Both the position numbers and the translations under genes were made by a program. A stretch of DNA of 64,000 bases, from positions 33,489-97,488 of the forward strand of contig OENT01000568.1 in NCBI GenBank assembly GCA_900239685.1. Reading direction: 5' to 3'. Source of the DNA: Rotaria macrura (taxonomy: Eukaryota; Rotifera; Eurotatoria; Philodinida; Philodinidae). The notes beneath the pieces are model-generated. The model worked only from the letters and a program-made list of their open reading frames with translations, ran no database searches and was not told the DNA's origin. Positions 13,461 to 24,347 of this stretch are shown one piece after another. The first letter of the stretch is position 1, and each line of letters opens with the position of its first letter.

Positions 13461-16400
13461 ATGGCAGGTACAGCAGCTGCTGCTGTTCTATCTAGTGGTC
13501 GCTTTTATGCATTGATCGGCTTTGAAATTCATGTTAAACTTGCTACAAAATCAAAAATGTTTTCACAATCATCGTCCTCACCAGCACAAACAACGAATAG
13601 TCAAGTAACACCATTTGATATGGCACTACCTGGTTCATTGCCATATTTTAATCGGTCTTGCCTTGAAGCTGGTGTACGTGCAGCTATTGGTCTCAATTGT
13701 CAATTGAATAAAATTTCACATTTTGAACGTAAACATTATTTTTATCCAGATTCACCATCTGGTTATCAAATAACACAGCAAAGATATCCATTTGCGTTCA
13801 ACGGTCTTTTCACTTATCCATTATTGATTAAAAAAGATAAACTTAAATCAGCAACAAAGCATAAAGTATTTTTAAGAAACTTAAATGAATAAAAACGAAA
13901 GACGAATTCATGCTAATATTGTTTGTTTTTCAGTTTGTGGACAATCCAAATTCATTTATTATTAAAGAATGCCGTATAGAACGAATACAACTTGAACATG
14001 ATACAGGTCGAAGTATACATGATGATAGTCAAAATCGCACATTGATTGATTTAAATCGTTTTGGTACGGGTCTCATTGAAATTGTTACGAAACCTGACTT
14101 GAAATCAAGTCTTGAAGGAGAATCATTTCTACGCGAATTGAATCGTCTTTTAATCAAATATAATATATGTGAACAGAGTGGCCTTGAAACAGCTGTACGT
14201 GTTGATGCAAATGTTAGTCTACACCGCAAAGATACAAAGCCCGATGGGAATCGTGTTGAAGTAAAAAATCTTGGAAGTTTTGTTGATGTTCGACAAGCAA
14301 TTGATTTTGAAATAAAACGACAAGAACAATTACTAATGAATAATTGTCCAATAAGTAATGAAACACGAACATACGATACAAATAAACATCAAACAATACA
14401 TTTAAGACGTAAGGAAGATCAAATCGATTATCGATTCATGATTGAACCGAATCTACCACCATTATATCTATACGATGATAATGATACATGTATTGATAAA
14501 AAAGAATTCGTTAACATTGATGATATCAAACGAATTCTACCAATGTCACCATTAGATGAAAGAAAACAATATTTAAACAACTATAAGGATTTTTTAACAG
14601 CTGAACATTTACATGAATTACTTCGGCTTGATATGATTGTAAGTTCTGACATTTCGAATATGTAGAAGAAGAAGAAGAAGAAGAAGAAAGAAAACTGCGA
14701 ATAGGTTCTTGTACTACTCTGATATTGACACGATATGTTAATCAATTTTAGAAATAGACATGTAACTCGATCTTAAACTAACAAAAGTTAGTGAAAAAAT
14801 TTAAGTTTTAAAGGACTTGTCATATTTCAGAAAATGTCGATCGAATGGAACAACTTTTCTATTTGAACGTGCCGTAAACTCATAAAGTTAGACGGTCTGA
14901 ATCACGAATTCTGAATTGAAAGTTTGCTCAGCGGTGTTTACACTGCTCGATGAAAACCTGATTCATTTGAATAAGTCAAAAGAAAGCGTATAAGTCTTAG
15001 AATAATCTAAATCGAGAAGGATATTCATTGCATCTGACCCATTGATTCCATCTTATGACCATAAGTATATTGGATTGAGACAAAATTAATTGTTGAAATG
15101 TTCAACTTATCTTTGAATCAATCGATACTCACATTTTCAAATCGAGTCAATCTAATTGTTCTTTACTTACCGGTATACAATCGAATGAACGGATTTCTAT
15201 TTCTTATAATTAGTCTATCCGGCTAGTTAGCAATAGATTACATACATATTCATCTGGAAAATTTTCGTTAGCTATATCGAAACTGTCAGATAGCGTTTTT
15301 CCTGACGAAGACAATTATTCAATCTCTGGTTTTACATTTGCTTCTTGATAACAAAGTATAATATCTGACTATCTTTCCTACATAGAGTATCATCAACTAG
15401 AAGAATTTTTTATTTAAATTATGTTCACATATACAGTCTGACTTCCATAGTAAATTGTTTGTCTTATATTCTCAAAAACAAAAAAACAACATGTTAGAGC
15501 TAGTTAAATACGTAGTTTCTTTCTTCTATAATCTTCGATTGTATCTAATACGGTTTAGTTAAGATTTCCATATTGCACATAAATGAATATCTATAATAAA
15601 AATTCGTTCAAATATTTACTTTTTTGAAATATTGATAACTACTGAAAGAACATACATCTGGATAGTAAAATTTCAAAAAAAATACTATGCAAATGAGTTG
15701 AAAAATAACAATTCAATCCGATAATTTCTCATAGGCAGATAGCTCACTGTCAAAGATTATGAGTTGAAATTTTGATCAATGTATAAAGGCTCACCGAAAG
15801 AAAAGAAAAACAAGCGATCAGAAAAGGTATTATTCCTTAAATCTGTTCTTTCATTTATCGTAAAACTGAAAATGTTAACTTGAGATTAATAGAAATTGAA
15901 CTGAACCAAGTCATTCAAAAATGAATTATCTAGTCTTATGAATAACATAATCAAACAAAGATTTTTAAAAGCGTTATCATATGTTTCATGATCAGATTTT
16001 TATATAGTTTCCAACTAACATAATAACTGTAGTGCATATTTCGATAAATATCACTAAATGAAAAACTATTTAGATATGAATATCGTTGAACAATGAATTC
16101 GAACCGATTCTCAACTAATTTACGTCTTTCACAAAGAATGAAAGTCTCCTTTTCATGCCAACTTTGATTCCAATTTGTATCCTTGATTTTTAATACTTTT
16201 CTACACACACGCACACACACATAACATTGGGTAGTGCTTTCAAAATTCTGTGCAGATACATATTGTTTATTGTGTTTTTCGATTTGTAATTTTTATTATC
16301 TATCTAGGATTATTTTCGTGATGTCATGGTTGAACTTGATAATAATCATCTTCGTCATATTGCATTGGAAGTTATATTAAGTGATGTCAAATCTATATCA

Positions 16401-16790
16401 TATGATGGACGTAAAATTCGTAAATTTGCCCAAGCTGTAACACCATCATTATTTGCTGACATAATAAAACATGTTGAAAAACGTTTAATAACACGTTTTT
16501 CTCTTTACACATTATTAACACTATGCAATAAAAATCGCGATCCAACACGACAATTAAAGTCATTTCTCGACGAACATAATCTGCATGCACTCAATGATGA
16601 AAAGGAATTGGAGGAAATCTGTTTGAAAGTTCTTGAAGAAAATTCGAAACAAATCGATCGATATAAAACCAATCCAAAGAAAGCACTTGAACAACTACAA
16701 TCTAGTATTTATAAGAAATATTATGGTCGTATTCATGATGATTTAGTACATGAATTATTCAAACGATTATTAGATAGGAAAACAAAATAG
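13461..16790 (+). CDS. GATB: mitochondrial Glu-tRNA(Gln) amidotransferase subunit B
   Basis: Subunit B of the GatCAB complex, which converts Glu-tRNA(Gln) to Gln-tRNA(Gln) in the mitochondrial matrix. Exons 13461-13865, 13934-14638 and 16308-16790 join in phase 0 to 530 residues (human GATB is about 557). The N-terminal GatB/E catalytic domain is clear: GFEIHVKL, FERKHYFYPD, SGYQITQQRYP, LEHDTGRSIHDD, RVDANVSLHRKD, EVKNLGSF, and DYRFMIEPNLPPL. Exon 3 encodes the helical YqeY-type C-terminal domain that contacts tRNA. The last intron is long (1669 bp) and opens with a GAA repeat. The protein starts almost directly at the catalytic domain, with little room for a targeting peptide. A pyrimidine-rich stretch ending ATGGCAG just before 13468 could be a 3' splice site, so a presequence exon may lie upstream. 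The stop is 79 bp before the NUBPL start. Confidence 0.95.
14664..14689. repeat. GAA trinucleotide microsatellite
   Basis: An almost pure run of GAA units inside the long third-exon-proximal intron of GatB, 25 bp after the donor site. It is purine-only on the coding strand. Confidence 0.85.
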
Positions 16791-16835
16791 GCACATGAAA
16801 CTTAGATTTATTATTCTGTTTGTTAGTTTGTTAAT

Positions 16836-16859
16836 TAGATTGCTTTTTTTTACTTTTAG
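16836..16859 (+). promoter_or_regulatory. probable trans-splice acceptor for NUBPL
   Basis: A pyrimidine tract (GCTTTTTTTTACTTTTAG) ends in AG at 16859, ten bases before the NUBPL ATG at 16870, in an intergenic gap of only 79 bp. No in-frame upstream exon can supply a cis donor, because GatB ends at 16790. Spliced-leader trans-splicing is established in rotifers; its use here is inference. Confidence 0.6.
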
Positions 16860-16869
16860 ATTATCTAAA

Positions 16870-18786
16870 ATGATTATTCGATTGAATATATACCGAATTA
16901 TGTTTCAACGTTTTCATTCGACAAAGCCTACGCCACACCAGCAAACTATGATGGCACGTGGTTTACCTAAACGGACACCAATCGAAGGTGTTCAACATAT
17001 TATTGCAGTTGGTGCAGGCAAAGGTAGATGGACTTTATTTCATTCATTCGATGAGGTAAATTACATAAGAATTGAAGTTTACTTCTATTGATTAGAAGAA
17101 TATTCATTTCGTCTTCAGTCATATTATGTTGGAATGAGCCTAAACCGAGCGACTTAGGTCAATTTTACTTAAATACTTCAAGAATACGTATGACTTAAAC
17201 AAGAAATAAAAATAAAACTATGACTTTGATATTATGAATCAATGTGTGAATGCATGAAAATGGTTAATTTAAAATAAAAATTTCATGATAATTTTCCGGT
17301 TCAATAGTACAAATGTACCATGTTGTTATTTGAGAAGAAAATACAATGAAGCTCGGCATTATCAATAGCTAATTGTAGAAGACATGTCTCTGGAGAAAAA
17401 ATTGAATATTACAAAAAAAAGGAAATATTTTCATAGACGAGTCAAAAAAAAGTGGACGTGCTAATGAAATTCTAAAATAAAAATTTTGCTCGTGACTAAA
17501 TTTATGTTATACTTGTTCTTGTTGGTTTCGTTTAGACTACGATCGAAAATAGATTACACAACGTAGAAAATCAATTACTCAGATAGGATTAGCAAACTAG
17601 GAGAAAAACGTATCCGTAAATGAACATAAATTGCTAGTCAAAAATTAATTCTTATAAACTGGGTAAAAAAAGAGCCCTATTTCAGAAAACATGAGTAACA
17701 AACGACTATGCAGTATTCAGTTAAACACATGAAGAGAATACGTGCTAAGCACCAAATTTCCTTGTGCTAATAAAAAACTCTAGTATATTTTTATCTAGAT
17801 TTTAATTATTAAAAAAATACTTTGCACAATACCAATACGATACCAAGTTAAACAAGATTATGTTGACGTGAGCGTAAGTGTCAATGCAATCAGTATCCTG
17901 ATCCTGATGCAATTGATTTCAGTGATTCCACATTCTAGATTTAAACCAAGATTGAATGGATATCTAGAATCATTTTTGAAATAAATATTCTAACTTATAA
18001 GAGACTTTACTTAAACATAGTTTTTATTTGTTGCATTTTCGTTTTCCAGGAGGTGTTGGTAAATCGTCTGTTAGTGTCAATTTAGCTCTTGCACTATCTC
18101 GTTTATCTTATCGCGTTGGCATTTTGGATGCTGACATATTTGGTCCATCGATTCCAACATTACTTAATTTACGTAATCACAAAGCAACAACAATCACAAA
18201 AACAAACCTCATAGAACCACTAGTTAATTTCAATTTAAAATGCATGTCAATAGCGTTTTTAACAAAATCAGAAGGAGCTATTGTATGGCGTGGTCTTATG
18301 GTTATGCAAGCTATTGAAAAACTTCTTCGACAAGTTGCATGGTCTCCATTAGATTATTTAGTTGTAGATTTACCACCAGGTACAGGTGATGTACAATTAT
18401 CTTTAGCCCAATTGGTTCCATTATCTGGTGTTATTATGGTAACAACACCACAAGAACTTTCATTAATTGACGTTCGAAAAGCCATTGAAATGTTTCGTCT
18501 TGTTCATGTACCTATTCTAGGTGTTGTGGAAAACTTTTCAACATATGTCTGTCAAAAATGTGGTCACGAAGAAAGCATTTTCGGTGCAAATGGAGGTCAA
18601 ATATTAGCAAATGAATTTCATTTAAATGTTCTTGAGTCATTACCGATTGACGTACATTTTCGACAAGCATGTGATGAAGGTCGTCCTATCATAAACGACA
18701 ATCAAACAATAATGTGCACAAAATTTAATAATCTATCAAAGCGAATAATCGGCATGATAGATAAAGATAACATAGAAACAAAATAG
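16870..18786 (+). CDS. NUBPL: NUBPL/Ind1, complex I Fe-S assembly ATPase
   Basis: Mrp/NBP35-family P-loop ATPase that delivers iron-sulphur clusters to respiratory complex I in mitochondria. Exon 1 (16870-17023) and exon 2 (18050-18786) join as 154 + 737 bases to 296 residues (human NUBPL is about 319). The splice falls inside the deviant Walker A motif: GAGKG on exon 1 and GVGKSSVSVNLALAL on exon 2. DADIFGPSIP and the Walker B region VVDLPPGTGD follow, then the cluster-binding CQKCG motif. The first 20 residues (MIIRLNIYRIMFQRFHSTK) are basic, hydroxylated and free of acidic residues, as expected for a mitochondrial presequence. The start was chosen for this and for its place just after the acceptor-like AG at 16859. 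The single intron is 1026 bp. The upstream neighbour GatB also serves mitochondria, which supports one transcription unit. Confidence 0.95.
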
Positions 18787-19235
18787 TACATAAAAAAAGA
18801 CCCTGATCAAACACATGAAACATTCGTATTGCACATAGATTATTATGATTTTTTTGTACCTATGCTTTTACAGTCGCAATCGTTTTTTCTTTCATTAAAG
18901 CTAATGACGAATGAAATATGATGTGAAAAGAAAAAAAAACTTGTTACAAGTTGAAAATAAAAACAGCAGTCACATTAAATGGCTATTACAATCATAACTA
19001 ATGATTATCATTTGTTAGTTTGAGTATCCTTCGATGTTTTGCTTCAATGAATATTCACTAACTAACACGGGATATATTGCGATGAAGTACAACGAAAAAT
19101 GCTAGTGGCTAAAATTTAAAACCTTGATTGGTGATATATTTTAATACTAAAGAGAACAAGCAGCAAATTATCGATAGATATTTATTTGATTTTTCTCTTT
19201 TCTCTTTAATTTTTCATAAATTAATCCGACGGGAA
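18787..19235. other. intergenic gap
   Basis: About 450 bp between NUBPL and the UBASH3-like gene. An AATAAA hexamer near 18955 could serve NUBPL polyadenylation. No gene is seen. Confidence 0.5.
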
Positions 19236-21846
19236 ATGTTTGGTCTAGGAAGATATTTTCGCACTGAATATAGCGAAGACAATCTTCGAATTATCATAAC
19301 TCGTCATGGTGAACGTGCTGATCTAGCACTTGGATACAATTGGTTAAAAAAGTACTTAAAAAATGGCTCTAATTCTTCTTCTATATCATATTTAGCACAA
19401 CGAGCAGATGTCAGTGAATGGGATTTCGACCCACCCCTGACAACCCGTGGTGAACTTCAGAGTAAGCAAACTGGTCGAAAATTGTTTCAACTTGGATATT
19501 CTATTGATTATTGTTATTCATCTCCTGCCTATCGATCAATACAAACAGCAACAAAAATTCTCCAAAGTCAAGGACGAAAAGCTGTACCAATTAACGTTGA
19601 ACCTGGTATGATGAGAAAAGAAAACGAAATAGTTTGTCAAGAATAGTTAGTCTCCGAAAACCAGAGCATGTTCACAGTCCATTTGAACATAGTTATTTGT
19701 AAAGGTGAATGCTTTGAAAAGCTTTCATTGAAATTGACACATGCCAAAATGTTGACACTTTCCAAATACAATCAATAAAATATAATTAGTCACTTCGTTA
19801 ATTAATTTAAAAGTAGCCTATGAATTTCTCTGAGAAAGCGAGAAAAAAATCTAAAAACCTCCAGATAAGTTCAATGATAGGAAACATATGTATAGAGAAA
19901 TCTCTCATGTCAGAGAAGACTTGAAAGAGAGCTTCATCTTGAAACCAACACCCAAGCAGACAAACATTTGGAAAAACGCGTTTAAACGATCAATCGGGAA
20001 CGCCGATTGTGAGTTACTAACGCTCATTAACAAAACACAAGAATTTGCATTTTTTACGCAGAATTTTCACTTTCGGAGCGTGAAAACGGATAAAAACTCT
20101 AGCTCTGAGCGTTAAAACGCACAATCATTCGACAACTTAAAAGCCAATGTGTTTAAACCACCAGCATTCGATTTTTTATACGTTTTCACGCTCCGAAAGT
20201 GAAAATTCTGCGTAAGAAACGCAAGTTCTTGTGTTGTGTTAATGAGCGTTAGTAACTCACAATCGGCGCTCCCGATTAATCGTTCAAATGCGTTTTTCCA
20301 AATGTTTGTCTGTCTGGGCAGTGTTCTGAAGATTTTACTGTGACTAGACAAAAAGTTTTATTATTGAATTTAACACATTCCAATGCTTGCTAGAAACAGT
20401 ATTTTATCGTTTGAAATGAATTTCGAACTTCTGACTCTGCTATAAAAGCATGATTTTCATGTGGATGTTCGTTCCCGGGTTGCGGCTTTGTCGCAAAACT
20501 CATTCGTATAGTTTTGCGAACAAATCCATGAATTTTGAGAAGAATTTTGAACTATTTACTACTTACTACATGAAATGATTTGATGAATCAACTAACCCCC
20601 CTCCCCCATATAATAGAAAACCCCCCTGAAGAAAAATTTCTTCCGACGCAATAGAAGACCACTTTAATTAATTATTTTTTTGCTAATTAGGGACTTTAAT
20701 TAGTGTTTTTCCATCAAAATATGCTTGATTCATAGGGATTTCAGTTGGAAATATTAAGAAAATGTGTTCATAATGATAATGACACCCTTAAAGCCTTGAA
20801 AATCCAGATGGGAATCCGGAAAATTCCTTTAGTTTTCTGGAAAATCTTTTTAATTAAATATTGGGAAAAAATTTGGTTCTTAATAGAAGACCCCCCTAAT
20901 AAATTTTTATGTTGGAACATAACAGAAGACCCGGGGTCTTTTATTGTAGGGGGGGGGGGTTGTTTAGTCAATTTTCAAAAAATACTACTAGGATTCAGGA
21001 TTCGTTTACTTTTAATGAAAATGCACATATAAAAAGGTACCAATGGCAACTTGCCATCCTATTTATTTGCATCGCTTCATGCTTCTAATAAGGACCCTAT
21101 ACAAAGAATTCTAGGATTAATTAATATACAGTATCAAGAATAGTTGAACAAATATGTAACTTATGAAATTTAAACGAGCAAGTTTTATCCAATGATATGT
21201 AAGGTTCGATTGTTCATATTTATGTTTTAAATGAATAGTTTTGTTGATCGACTGATTTATATTTTCTCTCCTTAGTAAAATAGAATCTCTTTTTAAAGGT
21301 ATGTTTGAATGTCCATTATGGTATGCAAGTGCACCACTGTCATTTATACCGCCTGAATATTTAGCATCAGACAGACATTTTAACATAAATCCATACTATA
21401 CCCCATTTTATAATGATGTTGATCCAACAGAAGATGAAAGTAGCTTTTATGATCGTTCACGTCGTCTTATTGAAGGCATTGTTGCTGCGCATAAATACCA
21501 AGGTGGAACTATTTTATTATCTGGACATGCTGGTTCAATTGAAGCATTAACGCGTGGAATGCTTGGTCGTCGTGCACGACCTGAACGACTTCAATATGAA
21601 GCTGACAAGGTCGATTATTGTAATTTTGCTATTCTAGAACGCGATGCTCGTACACGCCAATGGCTCGTTCATTCGCCGTTATCGAACGAAAATTCTTATA
21701 CAGGACAACAGTATGTACGAAGTACAATTCCCCTGTACCGTGCTACGTCATACTATATGATGACAAATCAAAATAGACGGCAATCATCCTCTTCACGAAA
21801 TTATCCACATAGAAACAAAGTGTATCACTCTTATCAAAATTACTAA
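19236..21846 (+). CDS. histidine phosphatase superfamily, UBASH3-like
   Basis: Protein of the phosphoglycerate-mutase-like histidine phosphatase superfamily, closest in pattern to the C-terminal phosphatase of UBASH3/TULA. Exon 1 (19236-19605) and exon 2 (21299-21846) join with the codon split after its first base, giving 305 residues. The first catalytic block is ITRHGERADLAL (nucleophilic His), followed by PPLTTRGE, then SSPAYRSIQTA with the phosphate-pocket Arg. The junction gives VEPGMFECPLWY, and the second catalytic His is in LLSGHAGSIEALTRG. All core catalytic residues appear present, so an active phosphatase is expected; the substrate is unknown. UBA and SH3 domains are absent, so it is a phosphatase-only protein. 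The Ser/Arg/Asn-rich tail is low complexity. The 1693-bp intron hosts two repeat elements. Confidence 0.88.
19957..20312. mobile_element. foldback (inverted-repeat) element, copy 1
   Basis: Left arm 19957-20088 and right arm 20181-20312 are inverted copies, about 132 bp each and roughly 90 percent identical by eye, around a 92-bp spacer. Both arms begin (outside in) CAGACAAACATTTGGAAAAA and end near TTTCGGAGCGTGAAAACG. It lies in the intron of the UBASH3-like gene and has no coding capacity of its own. A diverged second copy occurs at 52604-53231, so this is a dispersed family, probably non-autonomous. Confidence 0.85.
20594..20962. mobile_element. MITE-like element with C-rich inverted ends
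   Basis: The left end reads AACCCCCCTCCCCCATATAA and the right end is a run of eleven G followed by TTGT, so the termini are imperfect inverted repeats (ACCCCCC, then TAnAATAGAAnACCCC). The motif ATAGAAGACC or a close variant recurs inside, at about 20653, 20885 and 20926. There is no open frame of note. It sits in the UBASH3-like intron 280 bp after the foldback element. The target-site duplication is not clear. Confidence 0.6.
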
Positions 21847-22261
21847 TTGTATATTTTTTCCATGACTTTTCTTTAAATAAGTTTTAAGAGAGAAAGAACA
21901 ACGAACACAAATATATTTATATTTCAAAAAAAAAGAAAAAAGATTCGATCCTCCACAAACTGTACTCGTACACACACACACACACACACACATTTATATA
22001 TGTAAAAAGAGAAAAGAAAGAACATATCGTATAACTGTACAATGAACTGCGCTCTAGGAAAAAAAGCAAGAACTTCTGTCATAAATGCAATTGGCTTGGT
22101 TGAAAACTTTCTTTTTCGTGTTTTGATTTTTAAACAAGACGTGCACAACAACGAATAGAAAAAGAAAACAACCAACAACATTGACTGACTGAGTTTTAGT
22201 TTGTCTATTTATTTAGAAAAAGGATGACTGTTCTACACAGTATATACATATGTATTTCATT
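21847..22261. other. convergent intergenic gap
   Basis: About 415 bp between the 3' ends of two convergent genes (UBASH3-like on +, PLP/M6 on -). It contains a CA dinucleotide run (21970-21992) and A-rich stretches. No gene is seen. Confidence 0.6.
21970..21992. repeat. CA dinucleotide microsatellite
   Basis: About eleven uninterrupted CA units between convergent gene ends. Confidence 0.9.
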
Positions 22262-24347
22262 TCACATTTTTGTTTCTTCAATATCTTGATCTCCGTTCTG
22301 TGCCACTTCATAGCGACTTCTATCGTTGTATATATGTGCATGATTCGCACCTTGAGCAATCATTAAAAAGATCTAGATGATATTGGATCGGTGAGAACAA
22401 GAACAAGAAATCTATCTATATCAATAACAATCATACCAGGCTTATGATGATCAATATGCATGAAGCTGTTGTGACAATGCTTAAACTGAAATAATCGCGA
22501 TAAGACTAAAAAGAGAACATAGAACAATCTTCAGTGTACAGTGTTTCTTATACGCTTGTAGAGTCGTTGGTTCATTTTTTTTCTTATGTTTCATAAGCAT
22601 GATCTTGAATAAAATATAGCAAAAGGTACAATCAAGCGATATGATAATGAAGTTACAGCCTTTGAGCAAAAGATACTTCGTTTAAAGAGAGTGAAAGGAA
22701 GGATAACCAAAGACAAAAATCACGGTAAGTAGCAATCACAAAATCAATCGTCCAAGTGTGCTGACAGGAGAAAGGAAGAGAGAGTTTGAAGGGTATATGA
22801 TAAAGGGCATCGTGTACATGTTTATTTATGAAATTTGAATGATACTTAACAGGCTCGAGTTCAATGTCAATAATAGATATGCCTTTTTCAGATAGATCCT
22901 TCAATCGTGCTGACTGGAGATATCAAATGTTAGATTTCATAGTTGCTTAGTTTCTAAAATACTTACTGGATGACAAATGTCGGCAAGTTTAAATTGAGTT
23001 GCCTTTTCATCTAGACCGTGAGCATGCTGATTAATTTCATTTAAAACTAATATATAAATTGAATAGTAAAAAATAGTAAATATAAGAGAGAAATCGGATA
23101 ATTGTAAACTACTTACTGTTCACAAAACTACCTCCAGCAGTACCATAACGATTACTACATACAACAAAATAGACATATAAAAGGCCATATAATGGAATAA
23201 ATGTTAAACAAGCAACTCCAAGCCACGATATTGTTAAAAGAAACGTTATAAATAAAACCTATAAGTGAACGTCAAACAAATAAATAGCTTTTGTTTCTTA
23301 TTGTCTCTTTTATACGTACAAAACCATTTAAAATTCTTGCGCATAAATTTTTTCGATAACCCCAAAAGTATTTCTTACGAGTTTTTCCACTTAAAATACT
23401 TGCTAAAAGTACAGATAATATACCGAAAACAAATGTTATTGCAACACCACATCCAGTCACTAGTCGAGTAAAATTTAAACTGTGTAAAGAAAAGCAAAAT
23501 TTAATTTAATAAAATCAGATGAATTTAAATACTAATCATTTATACCATTTTCTACATGACCATTTTTCACTATTTTGAACTCTATACATAGTATATAGAG
23601 TTGACATTGTAAAAAGTACGCATCCAATCATTAACATAAGAAACGAAAGAAGAGATGGAAATGGAGTTTTATAGAACATGATGAATAGATTTAAAACTGG
23701 TCTAAAAATAGTAAAAAGAAAGCTAGAAAATTGGCAGAAAAAAAAGTGTCACTGTATTTATTTGTTTAATAAGTATATAGAATAATGTCACATTTTGTTT
23801 CCTCTTACATAATAAAGTATGACGTCGATAGTCTCAACGTTACAGAAAAAAAAAGGAAAGAGTATTATACGATTGATAGGCATACATATGCATGCGTATT
23901 CGGTAACACCGTAAAGTATTACGCAAAATGGAAAGTAGGAAGAATAACTTCATTCTCATATTCTAATAGAAACAACTTTCAGCTGCAGTTCAATTATGTT
24001 TTTCTTCTCTCTGGCGCCTTTCTTTTGTTTTAACACGACGATGCGCGATCGATCGATTACACATCGAAATCAACTTCAAAAAAAAAAGAAAAAACTGAAC
24101 AGTAATCTATAGGGAATCCATACTTCATGGTAGAATGATGATGCTGGTACATGCAAATAACTGAATGTGAATGTATTGACACGTTGGAGGGATCAATGGG
24201 ATCACATACATGCAGTATAGTATTGTCATCAATTGTGATGCAATCTATACATTTCTCTTTTCTATATTTATTTCATTCATCAACGCAAACAGGAACTTAC
24301 AAATGACATCGATTCGTATGGAAGACATGCAGTTGATTTATATTCAT
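22262..24347 (-). CDS. PLP/M6-family tetraspan proteolipid
   Basis: Four-helix membrane protein of the myelin proteolipid/GPM6/Drosophila M6 family, acting at neural or epithelial cell membranes. Exons in coding order: 24301-24347, 23546-23701, 23320-23479, 23117-23258, 22967-23046, 22851-22913, 22437-22505, 22262-22372; all phases close to 275 residues (PLP1 is 276). Helix 1 lies in SLLSFLMLMIGCVLF, helix 2 in GVAITFVFGILSVLLASI after a Cys-containing loop, helix 3 in the WLGVACLTFIPLYGLLYVYF block, and helix 4 spans the last splice (IVTTASCILIIISL / IFLMIAQGAN). Cys in VVCSNRY and ADICHP fit the extracellular disulphide loop. The first exon is the weakest part: chosen for a correct phase and a good donor, with an alternative in-frame ATG at 24371. 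The later exons are secure. Confidence 0.8.

Noticed and set aside
15300-15320. Second hammerhead candidate (CTGACGA)
   Set aside because: No stem II or GAAA follows at the required distance.
19888-20351. Two facing open frames with similar translations
   Set aside because: The similarity comes from the inverted arms of the foldback element inside an intron, not from duplicated genes.
21793-22181. Cys/Val-repeat frames on -
   Set aside because: Translation of the CA microsatellite.
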